From JAAYPI01 sp036734385 (GTDB taxonomy: Bacteria; Bacteroidota; Bacteroidia; Bacteroidales; Paludibacteraceae): DNA of 64,000 nt. Location: positions 70,008 through 134,007 of the forward strand of contig DAIMYQ010000002.1 in the NCBI GenBank assembly GCA_036734385.1, given 5' to 3'. The notes under the pieces were generated by a model. That model saw only the letters and a list, made by a program, of their open reading frames with translations. It searched no databases and was not told the origin of the DNA. Shown piece after piece: positions 27,267 to 36,054 of the stretch (the first letter of the stretch is position 1; every line of letters starts with the position of its first letter). Both the position numbers and the translations under genes were made by a program.

Positions 27267-28568
27267 TTATTTAAAAATTCTATTATCAAAAACCCGTTTA
27301 GCTTTTCCTTCACTTCTTTCTAAAGAGCGAGGCTCTACTATTTTCACTTTAACAGCAATACCTAATACACTATTTAACTGTCCAGTAAGTTTTTTATTCA
27401 ATGCTACCATCTCCGCCATATTGTCAGAATACACATCTTGACGAGCTTCCACGTGCATTTCCATTATATCAAGATTATTTTCCCTAGTGACATAAATCAT
27501 ATAATGAGGTTCAAATTCAGGCATGCCTAAAATAACAGACTCAATTTGCGAGGGGAATACGTTGACACCACGAATAATAAGCATATCGTCGCTTCTTCCC
27601 AAAATTTTACCCATACGGACAGCTGTCCTACCACATTCACATTTTTCGTAATTAAGAGAAGTAAGGTCCTTGGTACGGTAACGCAACAAAGGCATTGCCT
27701 CTTTTGTTAAATGAGTAAATACCAATTCACCCTCTCTCCCTTGTTGTACAGGCAATAAGGTTATCGGATCTACTATCTCAGGATAAAATTGGTCTTCACA
27801 CAAGTGAGTACCATGCTGATATTGACATTCATAGCCAACACCAGGTCCGGCAATTTCACTCAAGCCATAAATATCGTACGCTTTTATTTTTAATTTATCT
27901 TCCAATTCTCTACGCATGCTCTCTGTCCAAGGTTCTGCACCAAAAACTCCAATACGCAATTTAAATTCATCTCTAGAAAGACCGGAGTCTTTAATTTTAT
28001 CGGCTATAAATAACGCATAAGATGGAGTACAACACAAAACAGTTGCTCCAAAATCACGCATAATTTGTATTTGTTTCTGGGTATTTCCACTTGACATTGG
28101 AATCACAGAAGCTCCAATATTTTCAGTTCCATAATGAGCACCAAGTCCACCGGTAAATAATCCGTAACCGTACGAAATTTGAAAAATATCTTGTTTGGTT
28201 GCACCAAAAGCTGTATAGCACCTCGAAACACACTCTGCCCATTGAGCCAAATCTTTGCGAGTATAAGCTACAACAGTCGGCTTGCCGGTGGTTCCGGAAG
28301 ATGCGTGTATTCTAACAACCTCGGACATTGGAAGAGCCATTAATCCGAAAGGATAATTATCTCGCAAATCGTTTTTAGTTGTAAAGGGCAACTTAACTAT
28401 ATCCTCCAATTCCCTAATATCGCTTGGAATAATTCCAAGACTTTGCATTTTTTTACGATAGAAAGGCGTATTATGATAAACCCTTTCAACGGTTTCTTTT
28501 AAACGAGCTGTTTGCAAATCTCTCAATTGCTCACGACTCATACATTCTATATGTTCATTCCAAATCAT
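27267..28568 (-). CDS. paaK: Phenylacetate-CoA ligase
   Basis: A 433-residue AMP-forming ligase making aryl-CoA thioesters from phenylacetate-type acids with ATP and CoA. SSGTTGKPT at 90-98 is the phosphate loop, ISYGYGLFTGGLGAHYG (about 149-165) and YGLSEIAGPGVG (near 233-244) line the substrate site, and GRSDDMLIIRGVNVFPSQIE precedes the mobile C-terminal domain. The acid may come from aromatic amino acids through indolepyruvate:ferredoxin oxidoreductase, but no ior genes are in this window. The ACT gene follows directly. Confidence 0.9.
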   Translation of the reverse strand: MIWNEHIECMSREQLRDLQTARLKETVERVYHNTPFYRKKMQSLGIIPSDIRELEDIVKLPFTTKNDLRDNYPFGLMALPMSEVVRIHASSGTTGKPTVVAYTRKDLAQWAECVSRCYTAFGATKQDIFQISYGYGLFTGGLGAHYGTENIGASVIPMSSGNTQKQIQIMRDFGATVLCCTPSYALFIADKIKDSGLSRDEFKLRIGVFGAEPWTESMRRELEDKLKIKAYDIYGLSEIAGPGVGYECQYQHGTHLCEDQFYPEIVDPITLLPVQQGREGELVFTHLTKEAMPLLRYRTKDLTSLNYEKCECGRTAVRMGKILGRSDDMLIIRGVNVFPSQIESVILGMPEFEPHYMIYVTRENNLDIMEMHVEARQDVYSDNMAEMVALNKKLTGQLNSVLGIAVKVKIVEPRSLERSEGKAKRVFDNRIFK

Positions 28569-28587
28569 AGCTGTAATTTTGAAAGGA

Positions 28588-28595
28588 CAAATATA
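28588..28595 (-). promoter_or_regulatory. -7 box for paaK-ACT unit
   Basis: TATATTTG on the minus strand, 19 bases before the paaK start codon; exact TAnnTTTG. Confidence 0.5.
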
Positions 28596-28656
28596 ATAAA
28601 TTTATAGTTGTCTACTTATTCATTTGAAAGAAAAGAGTAGCAACTATTCTTTCTTT

Positions 28657-28689
28657 TTTGTAAAATAGGTTCGATTATTTATATATTTG
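28657..28689 (+). promoter_or_regulatory. pspC-domain gene promoter
   Basis: -33 TTTG at 28657-28660 and -7 TATATTTG at 28682-28689, 21 bases apart. It is one of the best full matches in the window. The start codon is 27 bases downstream. Confidence 0.65.
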
Positions 28690-28716
28690 CAAAAGGGTAA
28701 ATCAAAACAGCAAAAT

Positions 28717-28896
28717 ATGGAACAAAAGAAGTTAAAACGCTCAAGCGACAAAATGATTGCCGGCGTGTGCTCAGGTGTAGCAGAATACTTTGGTATTGAC
28801 AAAAGCATCGTCCGAATTATATGGGCTTTTCTTGCTATTTTTTATGGAGCCGGTCTATTGGCATATATCATTGCATGGATTATTATGCCGGAATAA
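28717..28896 (+). CDS. PspC domain small membrane protein
   Basis: A 59-residue protein that is a single PspC domain: KKLKRSSDKMIAGVCSGVAEYFGID, then a hydrophobic helix (about 33-56, IIWAFLAIFYGAGLLAYIIAWIIMP). The related E. coli PspC works in phage-shock envelope stress signalling; stand-alone copies are common in Bacteroidetes and their role is unclear. I chose ATG 28717. The frame also has a TTG at 28687, but that overlaps the -7 promoter box. A terminator follows. Confidence 0.88.
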   Translation: MEQKKLKRSSDKMIAGVCSGVAEYFGIDKSIVRIIWAFLAIFYGAGLLAYIIAWIIMPE

Positions 28897-28918
28897 AAAT
28901 TTACCGGTAAAAATGCCC

Positions 28919-28952
28919 AAAATGGAAACGGATTTTCGTTTCCATTTTTTGT
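28919..28952 (+). terminator. Terminator after pspC-domain gene
   Basis: Arms AAATGGAAACG (28920-28930) and CGTTTCCATTT (28937-28947) with a 6-base loop, followed by a T run to 28950. Confidence 0.88.
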
Positions 28953-28957
28953 TTTCG

Positions 28958-28965
28958 TACCTTTG
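28958..28965 (+). promoter_or_regulatory. -7 box for uvrB
   Basis: TACCTTTG, 21 bases before the uvrB ATG and directly after the previous terminator, so any -33 element lies within the hairpin. Confidence 0.55.
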
Positions 28966-28986
28966 CAATTAAAATATACTTTGGCG

Positions 28987-31005
28987 ATGGATTTCAAACT
29001 ACGTTCTGACTACAAACCAACAGGAGACCAACCTGAAGCAATTCAGCAATTGGTGGAGGGTATTTTATCTGGAATACCTGACCAAACCTTACTGGGTGTA
29101 ACAGGTTCAGGAAAAACTTTTACCATTGCAAATGTCATCAATCAGGTACAAAAACCCACTTTAGTTTTAAGTCACAACAAAACACTGGCTGCCCAACTTT
29201 ATAGAGAATTTAAGAATTTCTTTCCGGAAAATAAAGTGGAATATTTTGTCTCTTACTATGACTATTACCAACCTGAAGCTTATTTGCCGGTAAGCGACAC
29301 TTACATAGAAAAAGATCTCGCAATCAATGACGAAATAGAAAAACTTCGACTTTCCACCACTTCTACACTGTTATCCGGTCGAAAAGATGTCATAGTTGTT
29401 TCATCCGTATCTTGTATATATGGCATTGGAAATCCTGAAGATTTTACAAAAAATGTAATTGAAATAAAATGCGGACAAAAGATTGTTCATGATGTTTTCC
29501 TGCGGCAATTAGTTTCCTCCATGTATAGCAGAAACGAAGTAGAATTTCAACGCGGAAATTTTCGTGTTAAAGGCGACACGGTGGATATTTGGTTGGCTAA
29601 CACCGATATGCTTCTTCGGGTAATTTTTTGGGGAGATGAGATTGAAAGTATTGAAATGCTTGACCCTGAACATTTATTTTCGATAGAAAAGTTGCAGGAA
29701 GTTAAAATTTTTCCGGCCAACATTTTTGTCACTACCAAAGAAGGGGTCAATAGAGCTATTACGGAAATTGAACTAGACTTAGGAAGGCAGGTCGAATACC
29801 TTCAATCTATCGAAAAAAACTACGAGGCAAAACGGCTCTACGAAAGAGTTACCTATGATATAGAAATGATACGCGAATTAGGCTATTGCTCAGGTATTGA
29901 AAATTACTCCCGCTATTTTGATGGTCGTGAAGCGGGTACTCCTCCATTTTGCCTGATAGACTTTTTCCCAAAAGATTTTTTAATGGTCATAGACGAAAGC
30001 CACGTTACTGTTCCTCAAATAAAGGCGATGTTTGGTGGAGATGCCGCTCGCAAAAGGAATCTCGTTGATTACGGTTTTCGGTTGCCCGCCGCCATGGACA
30101 ATAGACCTCTGACATTCGAAGAGTTTAATCTTCACAACCAACAAACCATTTATGTAAGTGCAACACCGGCGGACTATGAACTACAAAAATCGCAAGGAGT
30201 TATCGTCGAACAGGTTATCCGTCCTACGGGACTACTCGACCCTACCATTGAAGTTCGCCCCAGTCTAAATCAAATAGACGATTTACTTGAAGAAATAACT
30301 CTTCGTGCCGAAAAAGACGAGCGGGTATTGGTAACAACACTAACCAAACGCATGGCAGAGGAATTGGACACATACTTGCAAAAATCAGGTGTACGATGCA
30401 CCTATATACATTCTGACGTGGAAACCTTAGACAGAATACAAATCTTAGATGATTTACGGACAGGATTATATGACGTACTTATTGGTGTAAATTTACTCAG
30501 AGAAGGTTTAGACTTACCACAAGTATCATTGGTGGCTATATTAGACGCCGACAAAGAAGGCTTTTTACGTTCTCATCGCTCCCTAACGCAAACAGCAGGA
30601 AGGGCTGCTAGAAATTTGGAAGGCAAAGTAATTATGTATGCTGACAAAATTACTGAAAGCATGCACAAAACCATAGAAGAGACAAATAGAAGGAGAGAGA
30701 AACAATTAGCTTATAACGAAAAAAATGGTATCACTCCTACAGCTATTCAACAAAACATGACTTTTGCCATAAAACATGACTTTGTCAATAGTAAAAAAGA
30801 TAAAGAGTACTATATAGAACCGGAAGAATTGGACGTTGCTGCCGATCCGGTTGTTCAATACATGACGAAAAGGCAATTACAAAAAGCGATAGAAAAAACA
30901 AAAAAATCCATGCTGACAGCTTCTAAAAACATGGACTTTTTAGAAGCTGCTCAACTACGGAATGAGCTATTCAAACTGCAAGAATTAGCAAATCAGAAAG
31001 ATTAA
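28987..31005 (+). CDS. uvrB: Excinuclease ABC subunit B
   Basis: A 672-residue helicase-like damage-verification subunit of nucleotide excision repair. Walker A GVTGSGKT at 37-44; the damage-probing beta-hairpin region YYDYYQPEAYLP (about 90-101); Walker B FLMVIDESH; helicase motifs ATLTKRMAEEL-like and QTAGRAARN; and the C-terminal UVR motif (from about 630, LTASKNMDFLEAAQLRNEL) that binds UvrC. I chose ATG 28987, since the upstream codon at 28963 lies within the promoter box. Its TAA shares a TTAA with the convergent DUF2490 gene stop. Confidence 0.96.
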   Translation: MDFKLRSDYKPTGDQPEAIQQLVEGILSGIPDQTLLGVTGSGKTFTIANVINQVQKPTLVLSHNKTLAAQLYREFKNFFPENKVEYFVSYYDYYQPEAYLPVSDTYIEKDLAINDEIEKLRLSTTSTLLSGRKDVIVVSSVSCIYGIGNPEDFTKNVIEIKCGQKIVHDVFLRQLVSSMYSRNEVEFQRGNFRVKGDTVDIWLANTDMLLRVIFWGDEIESIEMLDPEHLFSIEKLQEVKIFPANIFVTTKEGVNRAITEIELDLGRQVEYLQSIEKNYEAKRLYERVTYDIEMIRELGYCSGIENYSRYFDGREAGTPPFCLIDFFPKDFLMVIDESHVTVPQIKAMFGGDAARKRNLVDYGFRLPAAMDNRPLTFEEFNLHNQQTIYVSATPADYELQKSQGVIVEQVIRPTGLLDPTIEVRPSLNQIDDLLEEITLRAEKDERVLVTTLTKRMAEELDTYLQKSGVRCTYIHSDVETLDRIQILDDLRTGLYDVLIGVNLLREGLDLPQVSLVAILDADKEGFLRSHRSLTQTAGRAARNLEGKVIMYADKITESMHKTIEETNRRREKQLAYNEKNGITPTAIQQNMTFAIKHDFVNSKKDKEYYIEPEELDVAADPVVQYMTKRQLQKAIEKTKKSMLTASKNMDFLEAAQLRNELFKLQELANQKD

Positions 31006-31754
31006 AACTTGTATTTATAAGAAAGTCCAAAGATATGGTTATCCTGTATTTCAGTCTTGATAATCGTTTCTGTTGATTTGATATTTACATCCTTCCCGGT
31101 AGCATGTTCAAACATATAATAAAATTCCACCCAATTACGAGCATCAAATCGATAAGTGAAACCAGCCGAATAACGCATATTTTCCAACCATGCACCTGAT
31201 TCATCTTTTAAGCAGTCCGGGTTATTTAACGGATTGAACATTTCTACAGCCACATAAGGTTTCAGAGGAACACTCCAAAAACTATATTCCAACTTTAATC
31301 GAGATCGCAAAACAAGGGCAGGATTGGGTTTTTCTTCAGTATTAACAGAGTCTGTTCGATAAGTTCCTTGCAGTCGTTCTCTCAAACTAAATTCGAACTG
31401 TCCCATTGTATAAGAAGGCTCAATATCAAGACTAACCCTATGTCTAAAATCTAAATAAGATTGGTCATATTTCTCCTTACTAATAACCAAATAAGAGTAA
31501 GAGATTCCCGCCTTTAGCCAAGGATTGAACGAATAAGAAGCCTGAAGCGTAGAATAAAGTCTATCAAAAGAACTAAAATTATCCTTTAATCTCAATTCCT
31601 CTTCTAAGGAAAGAGTCAAAGATCTAGTCACTTTTTTCGCAATTTCCCCAGAGACTCTAAATTGGACATCAGAGGAGACAACAGTTTCCTCAGCCGAAAA
31701 AGTAAAGAAATTTACAAAAAGTAAAAAAATAGAAATTATTCCAAAACGTTTCAT
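31002..31754 (-). CDS. DUF2490-like outer-membrane protein
   Basis: A 250-residue protein with a signal peptide (MKRFGIISIFLLFVNFFTFSA, cleavage near 21). The rest is alternating beta-strand sequence: LSLEEELRLKDNFSSFDRLYSTLQASYSFNPWLKAGISYSYL, FEFSLRERLQGTYR, and an end in HIFGLSYKYKF with a terminal Phe. This matches the DUF2490 type of small outer-membrane barrel. It is the last gene of the four-gene YD/VTC/DUF4956 operon, 6 bases after DUF4956, and might be the operon's outer-membrane component. The last 4 bases overlap the uvrB end. Confidence 0.8.
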   Translation of the reverse strand: MKRFGIISIFLLFVNFFTFSAEETVVSSDVQFRVSGEIAKKVTRSLTLSLEEELRLKDNFSSFDRLYSTLQASYSFNPWLKAGISYSYLVISKEKYDQSYLDFRHRVSLDIEPSYTMGQFEFSLRERLQGTYRTDSVNTEEKPNPALVLRSRLKLEYSFWSVPLKPYVAVEMFNPLNNPDCLKDESGAWLENMRYSAGFTYRFDARNWVEFYYMFEHATGKDVNIKSTETIIKTEIQDNHIFGLSYKYKF

Positions 31755-31760
31755 ATATGC

Positions 31761-32492
31761 TTATTCTACAAATTGACTTGACTTAGTAACATTTTCTACC
31801 GTATTTGTTTCTCCGTTACCCAATACATAATAAATTTTTATAAACGCGGCATCTCTCAAGAAATCAATATGTCCAATTTCCAGCTTTTTAATTTTCAACC
31901 CCGTCCGTTTCTCCAAATCAGCAATTAACTCTTGCCTCTTTTCAGGAACAATCAAATCAATTTTCTCATACAAAACTAATTTTGTAGATGTATGTTTTAA
32001 TACTTTTTGATTTTCTAGTATCCAAGCAAACAAAATAAATAAGAAGTTTGTACAAAGTAGTTCGGCATAACTTACAGTCATAGCCAATCCATTTATTATG
32101 GAAACTCCTGTTATTACAAAAAGATATGTCATTTCACGAATAGGTACTGTTTCCGTTCTATAACGCATCATGCCAAAAACTGCAAAAAGTCCCAAGGTAA
32201 ATCCCATTTGCAATTTAACATTTTCCATCAAATAGATTAACAAGAACATTGTAGTACTAAATAACATAAAAGTTACGTAGTAATCTCTGCGTTGGCTCTT
32301 TTTGTAGTAAAAAAATTGAACTAATATCCAACACATCAATGCATTAAAAGTAAAGCGAAGCAATAGTTGATATAAACTTGTGGGTTCTACCAACGGAACG
32401 CCTAAAAAGTCTAGCGATGCAAACGCAGAAACAGGTCCTGAGCCATATTGTTGTGCTATGCTCGGATCAAATTCAAGATACTGTTCATTCAT
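31761..32492 (-). CDS. DUF4956 inner-membrane protein
   Basis: A 243-residue protein with four to five membrane helices (about 45-63, 71-89, 95-108, 122-141 and 143-160), including GFTLGLFAVFGMMRYRTETVPIREMTYLF, which I take as the DUF4956 core. A cytoplasmic C-terminal domain of about 75 residues follows (KLVLYEKIDLIVPEKRQELIADLEKRTGLKIKKLEIG). Function is not established. DUF4956 genes often sit beside VTC-domain genes, and here it follows the VTC gene by 13 bases. I infer a membrane channel or anchor for that enzyme's product, by analogy with the VTC1/VTC4 pair of yeast. Confidence 0.85.
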   Translation of the reverse strand: MNEQYLEFDPSIAQQYGSGPVSAFASLDFLGVPLVEPTSLYQLLLRFTFNALMCWILVQFFYYKKSQRRDYYVTFMLFSTTMFLLIYLMENVKLQMGFTLGLFAVFGMMRYRTETVPIREMTYLFVITGVSIINGLAMTVSYAELLCTNFLFILFAWILENQKVLKHTSTKLVLYEKIDLIVPEKRQELIADLEKRTGLKIKKLEIGHIDFLRDAAFIKIYYVLGNGETNTVENVTKSSQFVE

Positions 32493-32505
32493 AGTGTTTT
32501 ATTGA

Positions 32506-33282
32506 TTAAGGTTGTTTTATTTTGTTTATAAATCTCAACTTCTTTTTAAATCCATTACTCTTTGCATTAGGATTTGTTAATACTGTTCCCAAACAATACT
32601 TACTCATACTCCTAGGTTTAACACGAAGATCTCTCAAAAGTTCTTTCATAAAGGATTGCTTATAACCATCCTGCTTAAGTTCTATTATCATTATTTCAGG
32701 CAGCTCAACAGAATTTCCGGTCTGACTATTTTCAAATCGCAAATTTAAGTCTATCGTTAAACGTTCTGTTTTTTGATTATTAACCAAGGTTATACGATCA
32801 AAAATTGTATGAACCTGTGGCACAAGACTAGCTCCTTTATATTGTGTTTGACCTTCAACAAAAGTAATAGCATCAGAATTAAGATTTTCCATTTCAAAAT
32901 CCTGCAAAGGAATTTCTATCCGCCTTTTTTTTACCCTTCCTCGATTATTTTTGTGCTTTATTTCAAAAAATGAGATGCTGGAATCAAGATATTCACGCAT
33001 CCGGATTTTCTTTCGGAAAAGGATCTTATTATGATGGCAATTATACATATCCAAAGAATCTGTATCGAAATAAATAGTATCATAACTACTTACCGGACTA
33101 CCATTAATTATCTGAACCTTATAATTATCCAATGATTTTTGGAGTATTACTGGCAAAAGACCGACATTCGTAAGATACTTAGTATCAATACGATTCATCA
33201 GCTTAACATCATTCATATCGGAAAGAGTTATAGTTGACATAGAATTCCACACAGGAAGTTTTGCCAATTCCTCCCTATTCAT
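32506..33282 (-). CDS. VTC domain protein, polyphosphate polymerase-like
   Basis: A 258-residue protein that is one VTC domain, a triphosphate-tunnel metalloenzyme fold. The tunnel basic and acidic residues are in place: MNRIDTKY (29-36), YDTIYFDT (67-74), FRKKIRMREY (89-98), FFEIKHK and GRVKKRRIEI (105-124), a later TIDLNLRF, IMIIELKQDG, and RSMSKYCLGT near the end. In yeast VTC4 this domain makes polyphosphate from ATP. Bacterial homologues are usually called polyphosphate polymerase domain proteins, but few have been tested. No signal peptide or membrane helix, so it is cytoplasmic. Its ATG overlaps the YD-repeat gene stop by 4 bases. Confidence 0.87.
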   Translation of the reverse strand: MNREELAKLPVWNSMSTITLSDMNDVKLMNRIDTKYLTNVGLLPVILQKSLDNYKVQIINGSPVSSYDTIYFDTDSLDMYNCHHNKILFRKKIRMREYLDSSISFFEIKHKNNRGRVKKRRIEIPLQDFEMENLNSDAITFVEGQTQYKGASLVPQVHTIFDRITLVNNQKTERLTIDLNLRFENSQTGNSVELPEIMIIELKQDGYKQSFMKELLRDLRVKPRSMSKYCLGTVLTNPNAKSNGFKKKLRFINKIKQP

Positions 33283-33707
33283 TTGTCATCGGAAAAAACA
33301 TATTCGAAAACTTTTACTGAAAAAAGACGCCCATTGGGAAGGTAATTATACTGCTTACGCTTTGTACCATCAGCATTATACTCATAACGCCGTATTCTGC
33401 TGGGTTTATTTTTGTAATCATAAACAACTTCTCTTGTTATTTTTCCAGTAACATTATCATATTGGCAAACCGTTCTTTCTTTCTGCCCGTAATTGGCGTA
33501 CTCAACCTCTTCGATCTTTCTTCCCTGATCATCATATACGGTAAGGTGGTCTAACCAACTTGTTTTGCCTTTGGAATCAGTATTCCATTCTTTTACACTA
33601 AGGGATTTGCGTTTTTCACGTTTGGCTATGGTCTCCGGAGAAACTTGTGCCGAAAGGATTACTACAGAAAAAATACTAAAAACTAAATAACTAAATAATT
33701 TTCTCAT
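33279..33707 (-). CDS. Small exported YD-repeat-like protein
   Basis: A 142-residue protein with a signal peptide (MRKLFSYLVFSIFSVVILSAQ, cleavage near residue 20). It then has about four strands spaced some 20 residues apart of the YDDQGRKIEEVEY / YDNVTGKITREVVYD / YEYNADGTKRKQYNY / YLPNGRLFSVKVFEYVF type, like the YD repeats of Rhs proteins but much shorter. It probably forms a short beta-structure in the periplasm or on the surface. It is the first gene of the operon with VTC, DUF4956 and DUF2490. CACATTTG at 33747-33754, one mismatch from the -7 consensus and touching the gap, may be its promoter. Confidence 0.75.
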   Translation of the reverse strand: MRKLFSYLVFSIFSVVILSAQVSPETIAKREKRKSLSVKEWNTDSKGKTSWLDHLTVYDDQGRKIEEVEYANYGQKERTVCQYDNVTGKITREVVYDYKNKPSRIRRYEYNADGTKRKQYNYLPNGRLFSVKVFEYVFSDDK

Positions 33708-33754
33708 AAGGATGAAAGTAGTTTTAAGATATTAAGATTAAGGGCTCAAATGTG

Positions 33755-33854
33755 NNNNNNNNNNNNNNNNNNNNNNNNNNNNNNNNNNNNNNNNNNNNNN
33801 NNNNNNNNNNNNNNNNNNNNNNNNNNNNNNNNNNNNNNNNNNNNNNNNNNNNNN
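33755..33854. other. Assembly gap (100 N) cutting the flippase gene
   Basis: Exactly 100 N, with no overlap between flanks. It removes the 3' end of the flippase gene. About 100 residues are missing by family length, so the true distance is probably more than 300 bases. Confidence 0.99.
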
Positions 33855-34978
33855 GTTTTATCTGTAAGTTTATACCACAAAGAAAGGTTGAAAAATATTC
33901 CCTGAAAAATGAATGAAAATAAAACAATAGGAACGACATTTAATCCTTCCCAATAACTTCGTTGAATGATGTATTTAAAGATATCAATATATAATACCAT
34001 TCCAAGGAAAATTAGCAAGGAAAAAATGATGAAAAACTTCATTGCTAAAGCATAAGTTGTCAAACTATTCTTATCTTTCTGCTGAGCAAAAATAAATGGT
34101 TCATATGCAAGCCGAAAAGCCTGAGTAAACATAAGCATCACCAAGGCGATCTTAGATGTCGCTCCATAAATTCCAAGTTCAGCAGCTCCTTCTACTCCCG
34201 GTCTAAGAAATGGGAAAAGAATTTTGTCCAGTGTTTGATTCATAATTCCGGCAATACCCAAAAGCAATAAGGGAATTGAATAGCGTAAGATTTTTTTCAG
34301 TAATTGAAAGTCAAAATCGAATTTTACAACAAAAACATAAGGCAATAAAACTAACGTTTGAATAATTGTAGACAATAAATTTGCCACAAAAACATAACCA
34401 ACACCATAGTGAGGATTATAAAACCAGCTTACTGTTTCCGGGGCTTTTTTCATTAACCAAGGACAAACAATCAGAAAAAAAAGATTGAAGAAAACGTTCA
34501 ACACAATATACAAAAACTTGAGAGCTGCAAATTTGATTGGTCGATTGATATACCGTAAATAAGCAAACGGTATTGCAGAAAAGGCATCTAATGAAACAAC
34601 AATTCCTAGCAGCATCCAAACATATTCAGGATGTGTCGGATAACCAAGAAAGTTAGCTATTTGTTGAGAAAATAATACACAAAACAATGCGAATAGCAAA
34701 GATGTAGTTCCAACTGAAACTAACGTAGTACTGTACACTTGATCGGCATTTTCTTTGTTTTTGTTCGCAAAACGAAAATACCCGGTTTCCATACCGTATG
34801 TCAAAACGACTAACAACAAAGCTGTCCAAGAATACAAGTTCGTCACCACACCATAATCGGCAGAACTTTCTAGAACATACGTATAAAGAGGAACAAGCAA
34901 CCAATTGAGAAATTTCCCCAATATGCTACTTACTCCATAGATTGCAGTTTCCTTTGCAAGACTTTTTATATTTGCCAT
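33855..34978 (-). CDS. Oligosaccharide flippase (Wzx-like), 3' end lost in gap
   Basis: The first 374 residues of a polytopic membrane protein of the MOP superfamily. It starts MANIKSLAKETAIYGVSSIL, a typical start for polysaccharide flippases, with about ten hydrophobic helices. PLLLLGIAGIMNQTLDKILFPF (about 240-260) and GIYGATSKIALVMLMFTQAFRLAYEPF (about 275-301) are conserved family segments. These proteins flip lipid-linked sugars across the inner membrane. The C-terminus is lost in the gap; the family is normally around 480 residues. It follows ruvB by 24 bases, an order I recall from other Bacteroidales. The donor glycan is unknown. Confidence 0.85.
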
Positions 34979-35002
34979 TGATTATCGTGAATAGAAAAAA
35001 AA

Positions 35003-36025
35003 CTAAAACAAAGAGCCTATGTCGGTTCTTCTAACACGACCTAGATGCTCGTATGCCAATGGAGTCACCTCTCTACCCCGGGGAGTACGTTTTAAAAAAC
35101 CTTCCTTTATGAGAAACGGTTCGTATACTTCCTCTAAAGTTCCCGCATCTTCACCCAAAGCCGTCGAAATTGTGGTCAATCCGACGGGACCTCCATTAAA
35201 TTTATCAATAATAGTTGTCAAAATTTTATTATCAACTTCATCCAAACCATATCTATCTATGTTTAATGCCTCAAGGGCATAACAAGCTATTTCCTTGTCC
35301 ATTTTTCCGGTACCCTTTACTTGTGCAAAATCCCGAACACGACGAAGCAAAGCATTTGCAACTCTAGGAGTTCCTCTACTTCTTCCGGCAATCTCAACCG
35401 CTGCATCATGACTACAAGGCATATTTAAAATATCGGCAGAACGCTTAATTATCTGGGTCAACACTTCATTATCATAATATTCTAAATGACAATTAATGCC
35501 AAAACGAGCTCGCAAAGGACTCGTCAGCAACCCACTTCTAGTTGTCGCCCCAACCAACGTAAACTTATTCAAAGCTAACTGAATGGACTTCGCACTAGGA
35601 CCTTTATCTATCATAATATCAATACGATAATCCTCCATTGCAGAATAAAGGTATTCCTCTACAACAGGGCTTAAACGATGTATTTCATCTATAAAAAGAA
35701 CATCATTTTCTTCTAGACTAGTAAGCAATCCGGCCAAATCTCCGGGTTTGTCCAAAACAGGTCCGGAGGTTATTTTAAATCCTACTTGTAACTCATTGGC
35801 TATGATATTTGACAGGGTAGTTTTTCCTAATCCGGGAGGTCCATGCAACAAAACATGATCCAAAGACTCTCCTCGCATACGTGCCGCCTGAACAAAAATT
35901 TTTAAATTTTCAACTATATTATTTTGCCCCCTAAAATCTTGAAAATTAAGTGGACGTAATACATTCTCAAATTCATTTTCCCGTTCCGGAATACTACTTT
36001 TTCTTATATCAAATTCTTCTTCCAT
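35003..36025 (-). CDS. ruvB: Holliday junction branch migration helicase RuvB
   Basis: A 340-residue AAA+ motor of the RuvABC resolvasome. Walker A GPPGLGKT at 62-69, Walker B VLFIDEIHRL near 109-118, sensor 1 GATTRSGLLTSPLRARFG with the arginine finger, and a C-terminal winged-helix DNA-binding domain ending GREVTPLAYEHLG. Length is standard. ruvA and ruvC are not in the window. It sits between gldA (29 bases upstream) and the flippase gene on the same strand. Confidence 0.97.
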   Translation of the reverse strand: MEEEFDIRKSSIPERENEFENVLRPLNFQDFRGQNNIVENLKIFVQAARMRGESLDHVLLHGPPGLGKTTLSNIIANELQVGFKITSGPVLDKPGDLAGLLTSLEENDVLFIDEIHRLSPVVEEYLYSAMEDYRIDIMIDKGPSAKSIQLALNKFTLVGATTRSGLLTSPLRARFGINCHLEYYDNEVLTQIIKRSADILNMPCSHDAAVEIAGRSRGTPRVANALLRRVRDFAQVKGTGKMDKEIACYALEALNIDRYGLDEVDNKILTTIIDKFNGGPVGLTTISTALGEDAGTLEEVYEPFLIKEGFLKRTPRGREVTPLAYEHLGRVRRTDIGSLF

Positions 36026-36054
36026 TAAAAGCAGCTATATCAGGTCTAATTTTG

